Source of the DNA: Candidatus Kuenenbacteria bacterium RIFCSPHIGHO2_02_FULL_39_13
GTDB taxonomy: Bacteria > Patescibacteriota > Patescibacteriia > UBA2196 > GWA2-42-15
Direction: 5' to 3'
Length of the DNA stretch: 34,414 bases
Assembly (NCBI GenBank): GCA_001783595.1
Contig: MFMW01000014.1
Location: forward strand, 1-34,414
The position numbers and the translations under genes are program-made. Below, piece by piece: positions 1 to 7,564 of the stretch (position 1 is its first letter; every line of letters begins with the position of its first letter). The notes below the pieces were generated by a model that made no database searches, had not been told where the DNA came from, and saw only the letters and a list, made by a program, of their open reading frames with translations.

Positions 1-2
1 AA

Positions 3-179
3 TTGCGGGTGGATTTTGGCCATCAAAGGCACAGAATTTTCTATTTTGCGTTTATCAAAAAGACAATTGTTTTACTTCACGCTTTTTTGAAAAAAACCGA
101 CAAAACACCATCAGCGGAAATTAAAAAAGCCGAGAATAATTATTTTGATGCCATCAATAATCAAAAATTATATGAATAA
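3..179 (+). CDS. RelE/HigB-like (Gp49-type) toxin, C-terminal part; 5' end lies outside the window
   Basis: Frame read by eye from nt 3: LRVDFGHQRHRIFYFAFIKKTIVLLHAFLKKTDKTPSAEIKKAENNYFDAINNQKLYE*. The IVLLHAFLKKTxKTPxxEIxxA pattern is typical of HigB/Gp49-like toxins; it directly precedes an XRE antitoxin. Confidence 0.75.
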   Translation: MRVDFGHQRHRIFYFAFIKKTIVLLHAFLKKTDKTPSAEIKKAENNYFDAINNQKLYE

Positions 180-483
180 AAAAAAGATAATCAAAAAAGA
201 GAAAAAAGCCATTGACTTTCAGACATATTTGGCTATGCAGTTGAAAGATGAATCAGTAAAAAAATATTATGATGAATACGGCAAGCAATTGGAAATTGCT
301 TATCAAATATTGCAATTGCGCCAACAACAGAAAATGTCGCAAATGGAATTGGCGCGCCGTTTGAAAACCAAACAAAGCAATGTGGCGCGCATGGAAGCGG
401 GACAGCAAAATTTTACCACTGACACTTTGCAAAAAGTAGCGGGTATTTTTAACCGTCAATTGAAGGTGGAATTTGTAAAGTAA
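172..483 (+). CDS. XRE-family HTH antitoxin (HigA-like); likely start at 172 rather than 145
   Basis: Protein MNKKKIIKKEKKAIDF...MSQMELARRLKTKQSNVARMEAGQQNFTTDTLQKVA contains a canonical HTH_XRE. ATG at 172 overlaps the end of the toxin ORF (stop 177-179). Confidence 0.85.
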   Translation: MNKKKIIKKEKKAIDFQTYLAMQLKDESVKKYYDEYGKQLEIAYQILQLRQQQKMSQMELARRLKTKQSNVARMEAGQQNFTTDTLQKVAGIFNRQLKVEFVK

Positions 484-515
484 ATTTGTTATTTTTGTAA
501 TCTTTACGTCAAACA

Positions 516-573
516 ATAACAGCGCAGCAAGGGGCTGCCAGCTGGCAGAAGGCCTTTTTTTGATTGAAATGAA
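516..573. repeat. Dispersed GC-rich hairpin repeat, copy 1 (core CAGCGCAGCAAGGGGCTGCCAGCTGGCAGAAGGCCTTTTTT)
   Basis: Core contains the perfect 14-bp palindrome CTGCCAGCTGGCAG followed by AAGGCC and a T-run; near-identical core at ~1490-1531 and a diverged one at ~2128-2170. Confidence 0.8.
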
Positions 574-623
574 AGCGAAGTCGCGGTATGTTATAAGCGC
601 AAATAAATTAAAGGAATAAATAT

Positions 624-1367
624 ATGAAAGATTATAAAGTTTTAGCATTAGACGAAACCGGTAAAGCTAGTTTCAACCACCCATCTAAAAATTTTGTTTT
701 GTCAGGATTGATTTTGCCGGAAAAATTTCATACAAAGCTTGATAATCAAATTCGTAAATTAAAGAAAAAATATTTTGATGATGAGGATAGCGTGCTTCAT
801 TGCAGGGATATGATACGCAAAAAAGGTCCGTTTGCAAGTTTGAATGAGAGTGTTGCTAAAGAAGTAAATTTTTGGGCGGAAATAATTGGAATTATAAATA
901 ATGAAAAATTGTCCATAGCTTTTGTAATAGCAGATAAAAATAAAGCTAAAAAATTGGGGTGGGATGATATTGCAATATTAAAACGGACTTACAATAAAAT
1001 GTTAGAGGAATTTACTAAAAAACATTTAATTAATAACAAAGGAAAGATTTTAGTAGAGTCTGACCAGTATCAAGATAAATATTTAATAGGAGCGCACAAT
1101 AGATTACAATCTTTAGGTGTTCCATCTGAAGGAATCGCTGGTTCTGATTATAGAAATAAAGTTACCTCATTAAGTTTAGTAAATAAATTAAATTTTGATG
1201 TTGAAATTCAAATAGCGGATAGTTTAGCGGTTATGGCAGATTTGGTTTATGCCATAAAAATAAATAGTATTAAAAAACCCACAAAAGTGCAATCAATGAT
1301 GATTAGACTTGTAGATAGAAAAATGAAGGATAAAAATAATCCAGGAATTTTTGAAATTTTAGCGTAA
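624..1367 (+). CDS. DUF3800 domain-containing protein
   Basis: ORF 247 aa, N-term KVLALDETGKASFNHPSKNFVLSGLILPEK, C-terminal IQIADSLAVMADLVYAIK typical of DUF3800; AAAGGA Shine-Dalgarno-like sequence upstream. Confidence 0.75.
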   Translation: MKDYKVLALDETGKASFNHPSKNFVLSGLILPEKFHTKLDNQIRKLKKKYFDDEDSVLHCRDMIRKKGPFASLNESVAKEVNFWAEIIGIINNEKLSIAFVIADKNKAKKLGWDDIAILKRTYNKMLEEFTKKHLINNKGKILVESDQYQDKYLIGAHNRLQSLGVPSEGIAGSDYRNKVTSLSLVNKLNFDVEIQIADSLAVMADLVYAIKINSIKKPTKVQSMMIRLVDRKMKDKNNPGIFEILA

Positions 1368-1450
1368 ATAAAAAAGCCGATCATGGCTAACCGCACATAT
1401 ACCGACTTTTCATATGTTTATGATAGCACGCATGCAACAAATGCGTCAAT

Positions 1451-1580
1451 AGTTAGTTATGCACAAGGGTTTTAATAAGCCAAAAAGCGGCAGCACCGCA
1501 AGGGGCTGCCAGCTGGCAGAAGGCCTTTTTTGATGGGAATAGTTGATTTTTTAAGGGAAAAGAGCATAATGAAAGTAAGG
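1451..1580. repeat. Dispersed hairpin repeat, copy 2 (extended ~130 bp unit)
   Basis: TTATGCACAAGGGTTTTAATAAGCCAAAAA...GCAAGGGGCTGCCAGCTGGCAGAAGGCCTTTTTTG...TTGATTTTTTAAGGGAAAAGAGCATAATGAAAGTAA matches copy 3 at 2091-2220 over its length. Confidence 0.8.
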
Positions 1581-1597
1581 GTAATAATAAAACCATT

Positions 1598-1996
1598 ATG
1601 ATTGATTTAATAACATTTGATCATTGGAATGAGGTCAAGAAGAAATTACACCAAAAAGAAAAAGAGGTGGAATTTTTTAAAGAAAGACAAATTTGGTGGT
1701 GTTCCATTGGACAAAATTTAGGTTCAGAAAGTTATGGCAAGGGTGCTACTTTTTCTCGTCCGGTTTTGATTTTTAAAAAACTTTCTCAGCGGACATTTTT
1801 GGGAATACCTTTGACCAGCAAAACTAAACCGGGTAGTTGGTATGTAACTATTAGACACAGAAGTAGAGAAATTACCGCTCTTTTAAACCAAATCCGCATA
1901 TACGATAAAAAGCGGCTGGCTAACCGCTTTGGAGAAATTGATGATGAGGATTTTCGCCGCATTAAAGCCGGTTTCTCGGCTTTTTATTGTTCTTAA
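1598..1996 (+). CDS. PemK/MazF-like (type II TA toxin family) protein
   Basis: ORF 132 aa; RQIWWCSIGQNLGSESYGKGATFSRPVLIFKKLSQRTFLGIPLTSK is the PemK/MazF fold signature (R-P-V-hydrophobic-K, IPLTSK). Confidence 0.8.
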   Translation: MIDLITFDHWNEVKKKLHQKEKEVEFFKERQIWWCSIGQNLGSESYGKGATFSRPVLIFKKLSQRTFLGIPLTSKTKPGSWYVTIRHRSREITALLNQIRIYDKKRLANRFGEIDDEDFRRIKAGFSAFYCS

Positions 1997-2090
1997 TAAA
2001 AATATTCACCTCGCCTTTTTAAGGACGAGGATCGATGGGATAATCCCAAAAGTAATTTTATTGTAGCATGTCCGATGACATTTTGTCAAA

Positions 2091-2220
2091 TTGAGTTATC
2101 CACAAAGGATTTAATAAGCCAAAAATTGACAGCGCCGCCAGGGGTTGCCAGCTGACGGAAGGCCGTTTTTGGTTGAAAAGCTTGATTTTTTAAGGGAAAA
2201 GAGCATAATGAAAGTAAAAG
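2091..2220. repeat. Dispersed hairpin repeat, copy 3 (extended ~130 bp unit, diverged core)
   Basis: TTATCCACAAAGGATTTAATAAGCCAAAAATTGACAGCGCCGCCAGGGGTTGCCAGCTGACGGAAGGCCGTTTTT...TTGATTTTTTAAGGGAAAAGAGCATAATGAAAGTAA. Confidence 0.8.
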
Positions 2221-2321
2221 AGAAATGGGCGAGAATGTTTAAGATAAATTATAAATAAAGAAGTAATGGTGCATGGATATCTATTATATATACTTAACTA
2301 TAATCTCAAACACAAAACGCT

Positions 2322-2501
2322 ATGAGAGAAACATCAAAAGCCCAATGCCCGAATCCCGAATGTAATAGTTTAAATGTGATAGATACTTATGATAAAATGG
2401 GTGCTCCACAAAATTTAGAAAAAAATGGTCAGTTTCCTAAAGCAAATATACCAATATTCAAATGTAATGATTGCGGGGAGAGATTTCTTTTGTTAAAGTA
2501 A
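2322..2501 (+). CDS. Small zinc-ribbon-like protein (59 aa), not in the supplied ORF track
   Basis: Translation MRETSKAQCPNPECNSLNVIDTYDKMGAPQNLEKNGQFPKANIPIFKCNDCGERFLLLK*; paired CPNPEC and CNDC motifs. Confidence 0.55.
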   Translation: MRETSKAQCPNPECNSLNVIDTYDKMGAPQNLEKNGQFPKANIPIFKCNDCGERFLLLK

Positions 2502-2519
2502 AAATTTTAATTAAGTCCG

Positions 2520-2819
2520 ATGATACCAAATTTTATGCAACAAAAAGAATGCAGGGAATCGCCAATGGGAAAACATAGATTTGTCAGTCATACACCATTA
2601 AGAATTCAATCGGATATAGGAATGATTGAAGGCACAAAAATATGTGAATACTGCAAAAAAGAAATATCAGAATCTCAATACATAAAGATTCAAAATAGTA
2701 TCACCGAAAAAAGGTATCAAAAAATCCATATCGTTATAATGATTTTAACAATCGTAGTAACAATATTGATAGCCATATCTCCTTATTTGGTGAGGGTAAT
2801 TAAAAAAATTATTATATGA
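2520..2819 (+). CDS. Small protein with a CxxC motif and C-terminal transmembrane helix
   Basis: CEYCKKEIS motif; C-terminal IHIVIMILTIVVTILIAISPYLVRVI hydrophobic helix; stop overlaps the next gene's start (ATGA at 2816-2819). Confidence 0.55.
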   Translation: MIPNFMQQKECRESPMGKHRFVSHTPLRIQSDIGMIEGTKICEYCKKEISESQYIKIQNSITEKRYQKIHIVIMILTIVVTILIAISPYLVRVIKKIII

Positions 2820-4450
2820 AAAAACAACTTACAATTTTTCTAATTATTGTTTTTGTTTTCGGGTTAATCCCAATCAATAGCACGCAAGCTATAAGCCAAA
2901 GCCAGATTGATGCTGAAGTGCAAATTGTTTGCACGGACGGAGTTGGTAATTGGTTCAGTGGATCGGGAACGATAATTGATCCGAAGGGAATTATTTTGAC
3001 CAACAGGCACGTGGCGGAAGATGCTTATCAAGATATTTGTTTTATCGGTTTTGTCAGATCAATTAGTCAAGAGCCGGATTTTGGCACACAAGGAAATTAT
3101 AATTTAGCTGAAGTAAAATATAAAACGACAACTTCTGATATGGATGCCGCTATTCTCTATTTGGATAATCCCAATAATGTTTCTTACTCTTATGTTGATA
3201 TTTGGGGCTCAAATTCAGACACTTTGAAATTTGGCGATAAGGTTGAAGTGATCGGCTTTCCCAGTATTGGCGGTTCCACTATCACTTATACTTCGGGTGA
3301 TTTTAGCGGATTCGGGAGCAGTTCAGACGGGACACTGAATTACATTAAAACAACTGCCCCATTAGAACACGGCAACTCCGGTGGTGCTTCATATAATTCT
3401 AGTGGCCAGTTTATTGGTATCCCGACTATGGTTGTATCAGGATCATTGAATTCTTTAAGTTATGTTCTTTCTGTCAATAGTATTAAAAGCTGGTTATCTG
3501 GAATTTTGGGGAATAGTTATCAGCGGGAGATTATAGAGCAAAAACCTATCATAGAAAATTCGACGGTTAATATTCAAGACGATATTACTCCACCAAAAAT
3601 TGAAAATGCCCCAAGGGATGCGTTTTGGTATAAAGCCTTTAATGAGGAAGGTGGTTTAATAGATGGCGAATTTGCAGGTGAAAATAATCCTTTGTATGAT
3701 CTTTATGCAAGTAACGATTATAGAAAAATACAAATTACTATGGGCAAAGATCGTTTTCAATGGTCAATGGATAGTATGGATCAAGAGAGCGGTCTTTACA
3801 GTGTTTACTATTCTTTTTCAAATAAATTATCTGAGTTAAGTAGCAAGGCAGAGTCTGAATATATTATTAAATATTTACCTCATCCAAATTATAAAAATTT
3901 TCCTATAGATGAATGGCTGGCAGAACTAACACCCATAATTACCTTGCCTAATACTAAAGACCAGTATTATATCAGTATAAGATTTAAAGACAATGCTGGT
4001 AATATTTCTGAAAGATATATTTTAACTTATTTATATGGGAAAGAAGAAGAGATTGTTGTTGACAATGAATTGGCTAATAGATTAAGGGGTAAACTCCTTC
4101 TTCAGGTTGAAGATCGCGGCAGGATTTGGTATGTTAATCCAGATGACGCTCAAAAGCATGAGGTGACCTTTGCCAATGCCTTGCCTTTATTTCAAAAATT
4201 CGCCCTAGGTATTACGAATAAGGATTTAAATAATATTCCGCTTAATAATGAAAATAAGGCATCATCAATCGGCAACCGGCTGAAAGGAAAATTATTATTG
4301 CAAGTTGAAGACAAGGGACGGATTTGGTATGTGGATTTTGACGGCAAGAAATGGGAAGTCACTTGGAATAACTTACTTGACTTATTTAGAAAATTATCAT
4401 TAGGTATTACAAATATGGATCTTAATAAAATTCAAACTGGCAACCTATAA
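2816..4450 (+). CDS. Secreted trypsin-like (S1 family) serine protease with two C-terminal KLLLQVEDxGRIWYV repeats
   Basis: Signal peptide MKKQLTIFLIIVFVFGLIPINSTQA; His in TNRHVA, Asp in DMDAAILYLD, Ser in GNSGG; repeats RLRGKLLLQVEDRGRIWYVNP.. and RLKGKLLLQVEDKGRIWYVDF... Confidence 0.85.
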   Translation: MKKQLTIFLIIVFVFGLIPINSTQAISQSQIDAEVQIVCTDGVGNWFSGSGTIIDPKGIILTNRHVAEDAYQDICFIGFVRSISQEPDFGTQGNYNLAEVKYKTTTSDMDAAILYLDNPNNVSYSYVDIWGSNSDTLKFGDKVEVIGFPSIGGSTITYTSGDFSGFGSSSDGTLNYIKTTAPLEHGNSGGASYNSSGQFIGIPTMVVSGSLNSLSYVLSVNSIKSWLSGILGNSYQREIIEQKPIIENSTVNIQDDITPPKIENAPRDAFWYKAFNEEGGLIDGEFAGENNPLYDLYASNDYRKIQITMGKDRFQWSMDSMDQESGLYSVYYSFSNKLSELSSKAESEYIIKYLPHPNYKNFPIDEWLAELTPIITLPNTKDQYYISIRFKDNAGNISERYILTYLYGKEEEIVVDNELANRLRGKLLLQVEDRGRIWYVNPDDAQKHEVTFANALPLFQKFALGITNKDLNNIPLNNENKASSIGNRLKGKLLLQVEDKGRIWYVDFDGKKWEVTWNNLLDLFRKLSLGITNMDLNKIQTGNL

Positions 4451-4470
4451 GGTTTAGGATTTATTTTTCA

Positions 4471-4508
4471 AGCCCCGGCCCAGATTCTTGAGCCGGGGGT
4501 TTCATTTG
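4471..4508 (+). terminator. Intrinsic terminator after the protease gene
   Basis: Stem CCCCGGC(4473-4479)/GCCGGGG(4492-4498) followed by GTTTCATTT. Confidence 0.6.
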
Positions 4509-4516
4509 ATAAAAAA

Positions 4517-4562
4517 TTGACAACTTTAAAAAATTGACAACTTTAAAAAATTGACATATAAT
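4517..4562 (+). promoter_or_regulatory. Sigma70-type promoter with triplicated TTGACA (17-bp period) and TATAAT
   Basis: TTGACA at 4517-4522, 4534-4539, 4551-4556; TATAAT at 4557-4562; 17-bp spacer from the middle TTGACA to TATAAT. Confidence 0.75.
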
Positions 4563-4569
4563 ATTTAAT

Positions 4570-4938
4570 ATGGGAATGACTTACATACAACTAAAAGTAG
4601 CTAATCCTAAATTGGCTAGAAAATCTGTTAGCCAAAGATTTTTGGTTGATTCAGGAGCGATTTATACTGTGGCGCCAAATAGTATCTTAAAACGACTGGG
4701 TATTAAGCCTCATTCTAAAAGAGTCTTTACTTTAGCCAACGGAGAAACGGCTGAACGTCAGGTTGGAGATGCTTTATTCGCCTACCGTGGACAAATGGCA
4801 GCTTCGCCTGTTGTTTTTGGCGAGAAAAATGATAGTAATTTACTGGGCACAGTTACATTAGAATCCATGGGTTTTATTTTAGACCCCTTACAAAGAGAGT
4901 TAAAAACTTTACCGATGAATTTGGTGGCCTTTCGATAA
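4570..4938 (+). CDS. Retropepsin-like (clan AA) aspartic protease
   Basis: 122 aa with FLVDSGAIYTVAP catalytic motif and LLGTVTLESMGFILDP, typical of single-domain aspartyl protease family proteins. Confidence 0.75.
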   Translation: MGMTYIQLKVANPKLARKSVSQRFLVDSGAIYTVAPNSILKRLGIKPHSKRVFTLANGETAERQVGDALFAYRGQMAASPVVFGEKNDSNLLGTVTLESMGFILDPLQRELKTLPMNLVAFR

Positions 4939-4955
4939 GCATAATAATTTAATTT

Positions 4956-4980
4956 CCCTCCGATGTACATCGGAGGGTTT
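4956..4980. terminator. Perfect 22-bp palindrome, likely intrinsic terminator
   Basis: CCCTCCGATGTACATCGGAGGG (4956-4977) followed by TTTT. Confidence 0.7.
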
Positions 4981-5021
4981 TAAATTTGATTTTTTCTTTT
5001 AATCTTGGCATAATAGAAGAT

Positions 5022-7520
5022 ATGGATTTACCCAAGGCATACATTCCAAAAGAATACGAAGATAAAATTTATAAAAAATGGGAAGATTCCGGATATTGCA
5101 ACCCGGATAATTTAGAGACGCGCGGCCAAGCGCGGTCTTTTACTATTTCCATGCCGCCGCCCAATGCGACCGGCGTATTGCATGTTGGTCATACCTTAGG
5201 GATCACCATCCAAGACATTATGGCCAGATACCGTCGGATGCGGGGGGATAAAACACTGCTCTTGCCCGGCACTGACCACGCGGCAATTGCCACGCAAAAT
5301 GTGGTGGAAAAAATGCTAAAAAAAGAAGGAACTTCAAGACATAAGTTGGGCAGAGAAAAATTTCTAGAGCTGACAAAAAATTATGTAGAAAAAAATAAGT
5401 CAACCATAAATAACCAAACGAGAAAAATGGGCGCCAGTTGCGATTGGTCAAGGGAAGCTTATACTTTAAGCGACAAACTTTCGCGCGTGGTGTCAATGCA
5501 ATTTAAACAAATGTATGATGATGGCTTGATTTATCAAGGGACAAGAATTGTTAATTGGTGTCCCAGATGCTGCTCAACCCTGGCTGATGATGAGGTGGAA
5601 TATAAAGAACAATCAGCTAAACTGTATACTTTTAAATATTCAAATGTTTTTCCCTTGGCCATCGCCACCACCAGACCTGAAACCAAACTGGGCGATACCG
5701 CGGTAGCAGTTAATCCTAATGATAAAAGATACCAAAAATACATTGGCAAAACATACCAGGTTGATTTTGTGGGCGTGCCTTTAAAACTAAAAGTAATTGC
5801 TGAAAACGAGATCAATCCTGAATTCGGCACAGGCGCGGTTGGAGTAACTCCGGCTCATTCTTTCGCGGACTCGCTCATGGCTGAAAAAAATAATTTAGAA
5901 GTTAAAAAAGTAATCGGGCAGGATGGAAAAATTCTAGCCGGGTTTGGTAAATATTCTAATTTGAAAACAAAAGAGGCGCGGGAAAAAATTATTGAAAAAT
6001 TAAAAAGTGACGGGCTTTTAGAAAACCAGGCGGACATTAAAAATAATTTATCAATCTGTTATCGCTGCCACACGGAAATTGAACCGCTCCCCTCTTTGCA
6101 ATGGTTTGTGGCAATGAATAAAGAATTTGCCCTAAAAAATCCTGCTTTAATTAAAAAATACGGCAAAAAAGAAACAACCTTAAAAGAAATCTCGCTTTGG
6201 GCTGTCAAGTCGGGCGAGATAAAAATAATCCCTGAATATTTTGCAAAAACATATTTTCATTGGATGGAAAATTTGCGCGACTGGTGTATATCAAGGCAGC
6301 TTTGGTTCGGGCATAGAATACCTGCGTGGTATAAAAACAATGAAATTTATGTTGGTTCAGATAAACCAAAAAACAGTGGCTGGGTGCAAGATGAAGATAC
6401 ATTAGACACTTGGTTCTCGTCTGCACTGTGGACATGGTCAACGTTACTTGAGAGAAAAAATTTTGAAAAATTTAATGATCTCAAAGAGTGGGTCAAAAAT
6501 AGCCCGGACATAAAAAATTTCCATCCGACTTCAGTTATGGAAACAATGCACGATATTTTGTTTTTCTGGGTAGCAAGAATGATTATAATGACCCTATATT
6601 CTTTAAATGAAGTACCTTTTAAAACGGTTTATCTACATGGCATGGTATGTGATGAACACGGTAAAAAAATGAGTAAATCGCGTCCAGAAACATGCATTGA
6701 GCCCATTGAAATGTCCCAGAAATATGGCACTGATGCCTTGCGACTTTCTATGGTCTTGAGTAATGCGGCTGGTAATAGCACGCGGCTATCTGAACAAAAA
6801 ATTGCCGGCTTTAGAAATTTTGCTAACAAACTGTGGAATATTGGCAGATTTATTCAACTATCAACAAACAACAAACAACTAACAACAAACGATAAATTAA
6901 CCACTGATAGTTGTGAGTCGTCAGTTGTGAGTTGTAAAACTCTTGCTGATAAATGGATTACTAGTAGAATAAATAATCTTATTAAAGAAGTGACTGATGA
7001 TCTTGAAAATTTTAGGTTTGGTTTGGCCGGAGAAAAATTATATGATTTTACTTGGCATGAATTAGCTGATTGGTATGTTGAGATAGCTAAAATACCCCCC
7101 TACGGGGGATCCGCCGAAGTGGGACAAAATTCTTACAAAATCTTGATTTTTATTTATAAAACACTGCTTAAACTAGTGCATCCTTTTGCTCCTTTTGTGA
7201 CTGAAAAAATCTGGGAGTATTTCGGCAACGGCGATTTATTAATAATTGAGAAATGGCCTCAAACAGATGAGAAAAAAATCACTGGCCAAGCAGAGCAAGA
7301 CTTTGAACTGATAAAAGAATTAATTACTGCCATTCGATCTTGGAGGAAAGAAAATAAAAAAGAACCTAAAGAGATTCTAAAAATTCAAATAGCAGCACCT
7401 GATAAACTAGTTGGGTCACAAAAAGAAATAATAGATAAATTAGCTAAGGTGGATTTGGAAATCGTAGAGAAATTAGTTGATAAAGATTTAGAGATTGGGA
7501 ATTTAAAAATTAAGTTTTAA
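5022..7520 (+). CDS. valS: Valyl-tRNA synthetase; likely start MDLPKAYIPKEYED at 5022 rather than 4986
   Basis: PPPNATGVLHVGHTLGITIQDIMARYRRMRG (HIGH region), KKMSKSR (KMSKS), NKLWN, typical class I ValRS architecture. Confidence 0.95.
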   Translation: MDLPKAYIPKEYEDKIYKKWEDSGYCNPDNLETRGQARSFTISMPPPNATGVLHVGHTLGITIQDIMARYRRMRGDKTLLLPGTDHAAIATQNVVEKMLKKEGTSRHKLGREKFLELTKNYVEKNKSTINNQTRKMGASCDWSREAYTLSDKLSRVVSMQFKQMYDDGLIYQGTRIVNWCPRCCSTLADDEVEYKEQSAKLYTFKYSNVFPLAIATTRPETKLGDTAVAVNPNDKRYQKYIGKTYQVDFVGVPLKLKVIAENEINPEFGTGAVGVTPAHSFADSLMAEKNNLEVKKVIGQDGKILAGFGKYSNLKTKEAREKIIEKLKSDGLLENQADIKNNLSICYRCHTEIEPLPSLQWFVAMNKEFALKNPALIKKYGKKETTLKEISLWAVKSGEIKIIPEYFAKTYFHWMENLRDWCISRQLWFGHRIPAWYKNNEIYVGSDKPKNSGWVQDEDTLDTWFSSALWTWSTLLERKNFEKFNDLKEWVKNSPDIKNFHPTSVMETMHDILFFWVARMIIMTLYSLNEVPFKTVYLHGMVCDEHGKKMSKSRPETCIEPIEMSQKYGTDALRLSMVLSNAAGNSTRLSEQKIAGFRNFANKLWNIGRFIQLSTNNKQLTTNDKLTTDSCESSVVSCKTLADKWITSRINNLIKEVTDDLENFRFGLAGEKLYDFTWHELADWYVEIAKIPPYGGSAEVGQNSYKILIFIYKTLLKLVHPFAPFVTEKIWEYFGNGDLLIIEKWPQTDEKKITGQAEQDFELIKELITAIRSWRKENKKEPKEILKIQIAAPDKLVGSQKEIIDKLAKVDLEIVEKLVDKDLEIGNLKIKF
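6855..6945. repeat. Low-complexity imperfect inverted repeat inside valS
   Basis: CAACTATCA (6855-6863) / TGATAGTTG (6905-6913) plus AACAACAAACAACTAACAAC / GTTGTGAGTCGTCAGTTGTGAGTTGT; encodes LSTNNKQLTTNDKLTTDSCESSVVSCK. Confidence 0.6.
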
Positions 7521-7564
7521 TAAAAATTTATACACCAAAAAAGATGAGCTTCTAACTTAAATTA

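Noticed and set aside
253-648. 131-aa minus-strand ORF opposite HigA and repeat copy 1
   Set aside because: Antisense to a clear HTH gene; no recognisable domain.
624-1996. Composite anti-phage defence island
   Set aside because: DUF3800 and PemK/TA proteins are compatible with defence, but no effector/sensor pairing or known system architecture is evident; stated only as accessory region.
2009-2030. CCTCGCCTT/AAGG(A)CGAGG hairpin after the PemK-like gene as terminator
   Set aside because: Stem has a bulge and lacks a following T-run on the + strand; could be a hairpin but terminator function is not supported.
1457-2104. Chromosomal replication origin (oriC) suggested by two DnaA-box matches
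   Set aside because: Only two boxes, about 640 bp apart, no dnaA/dnaN neighbours, and no skew data; better explained as part of the repeat unit.
516-2220. CRISPR array or type III TA RNA repeats
   Set aside because: Only three copies separated by whole genes, no regular short spacers and no tandem repeats directly before the PemK-like toxin.
516-2220. Standard integron attC array
   Set aside because: No RYYYAAC/GTTRRRY core pairs found around the palindrome and no integrase in the window; kept only as a loose cassette-like hypothesis.
5218-5496. Minus-strand ORFs inside valS (also 5534-5830, 5855-6037, 6205-6441, 6629-6829)
   Set aside because: Shadow ORFs antisense to a confident valS; no independent coding signal.
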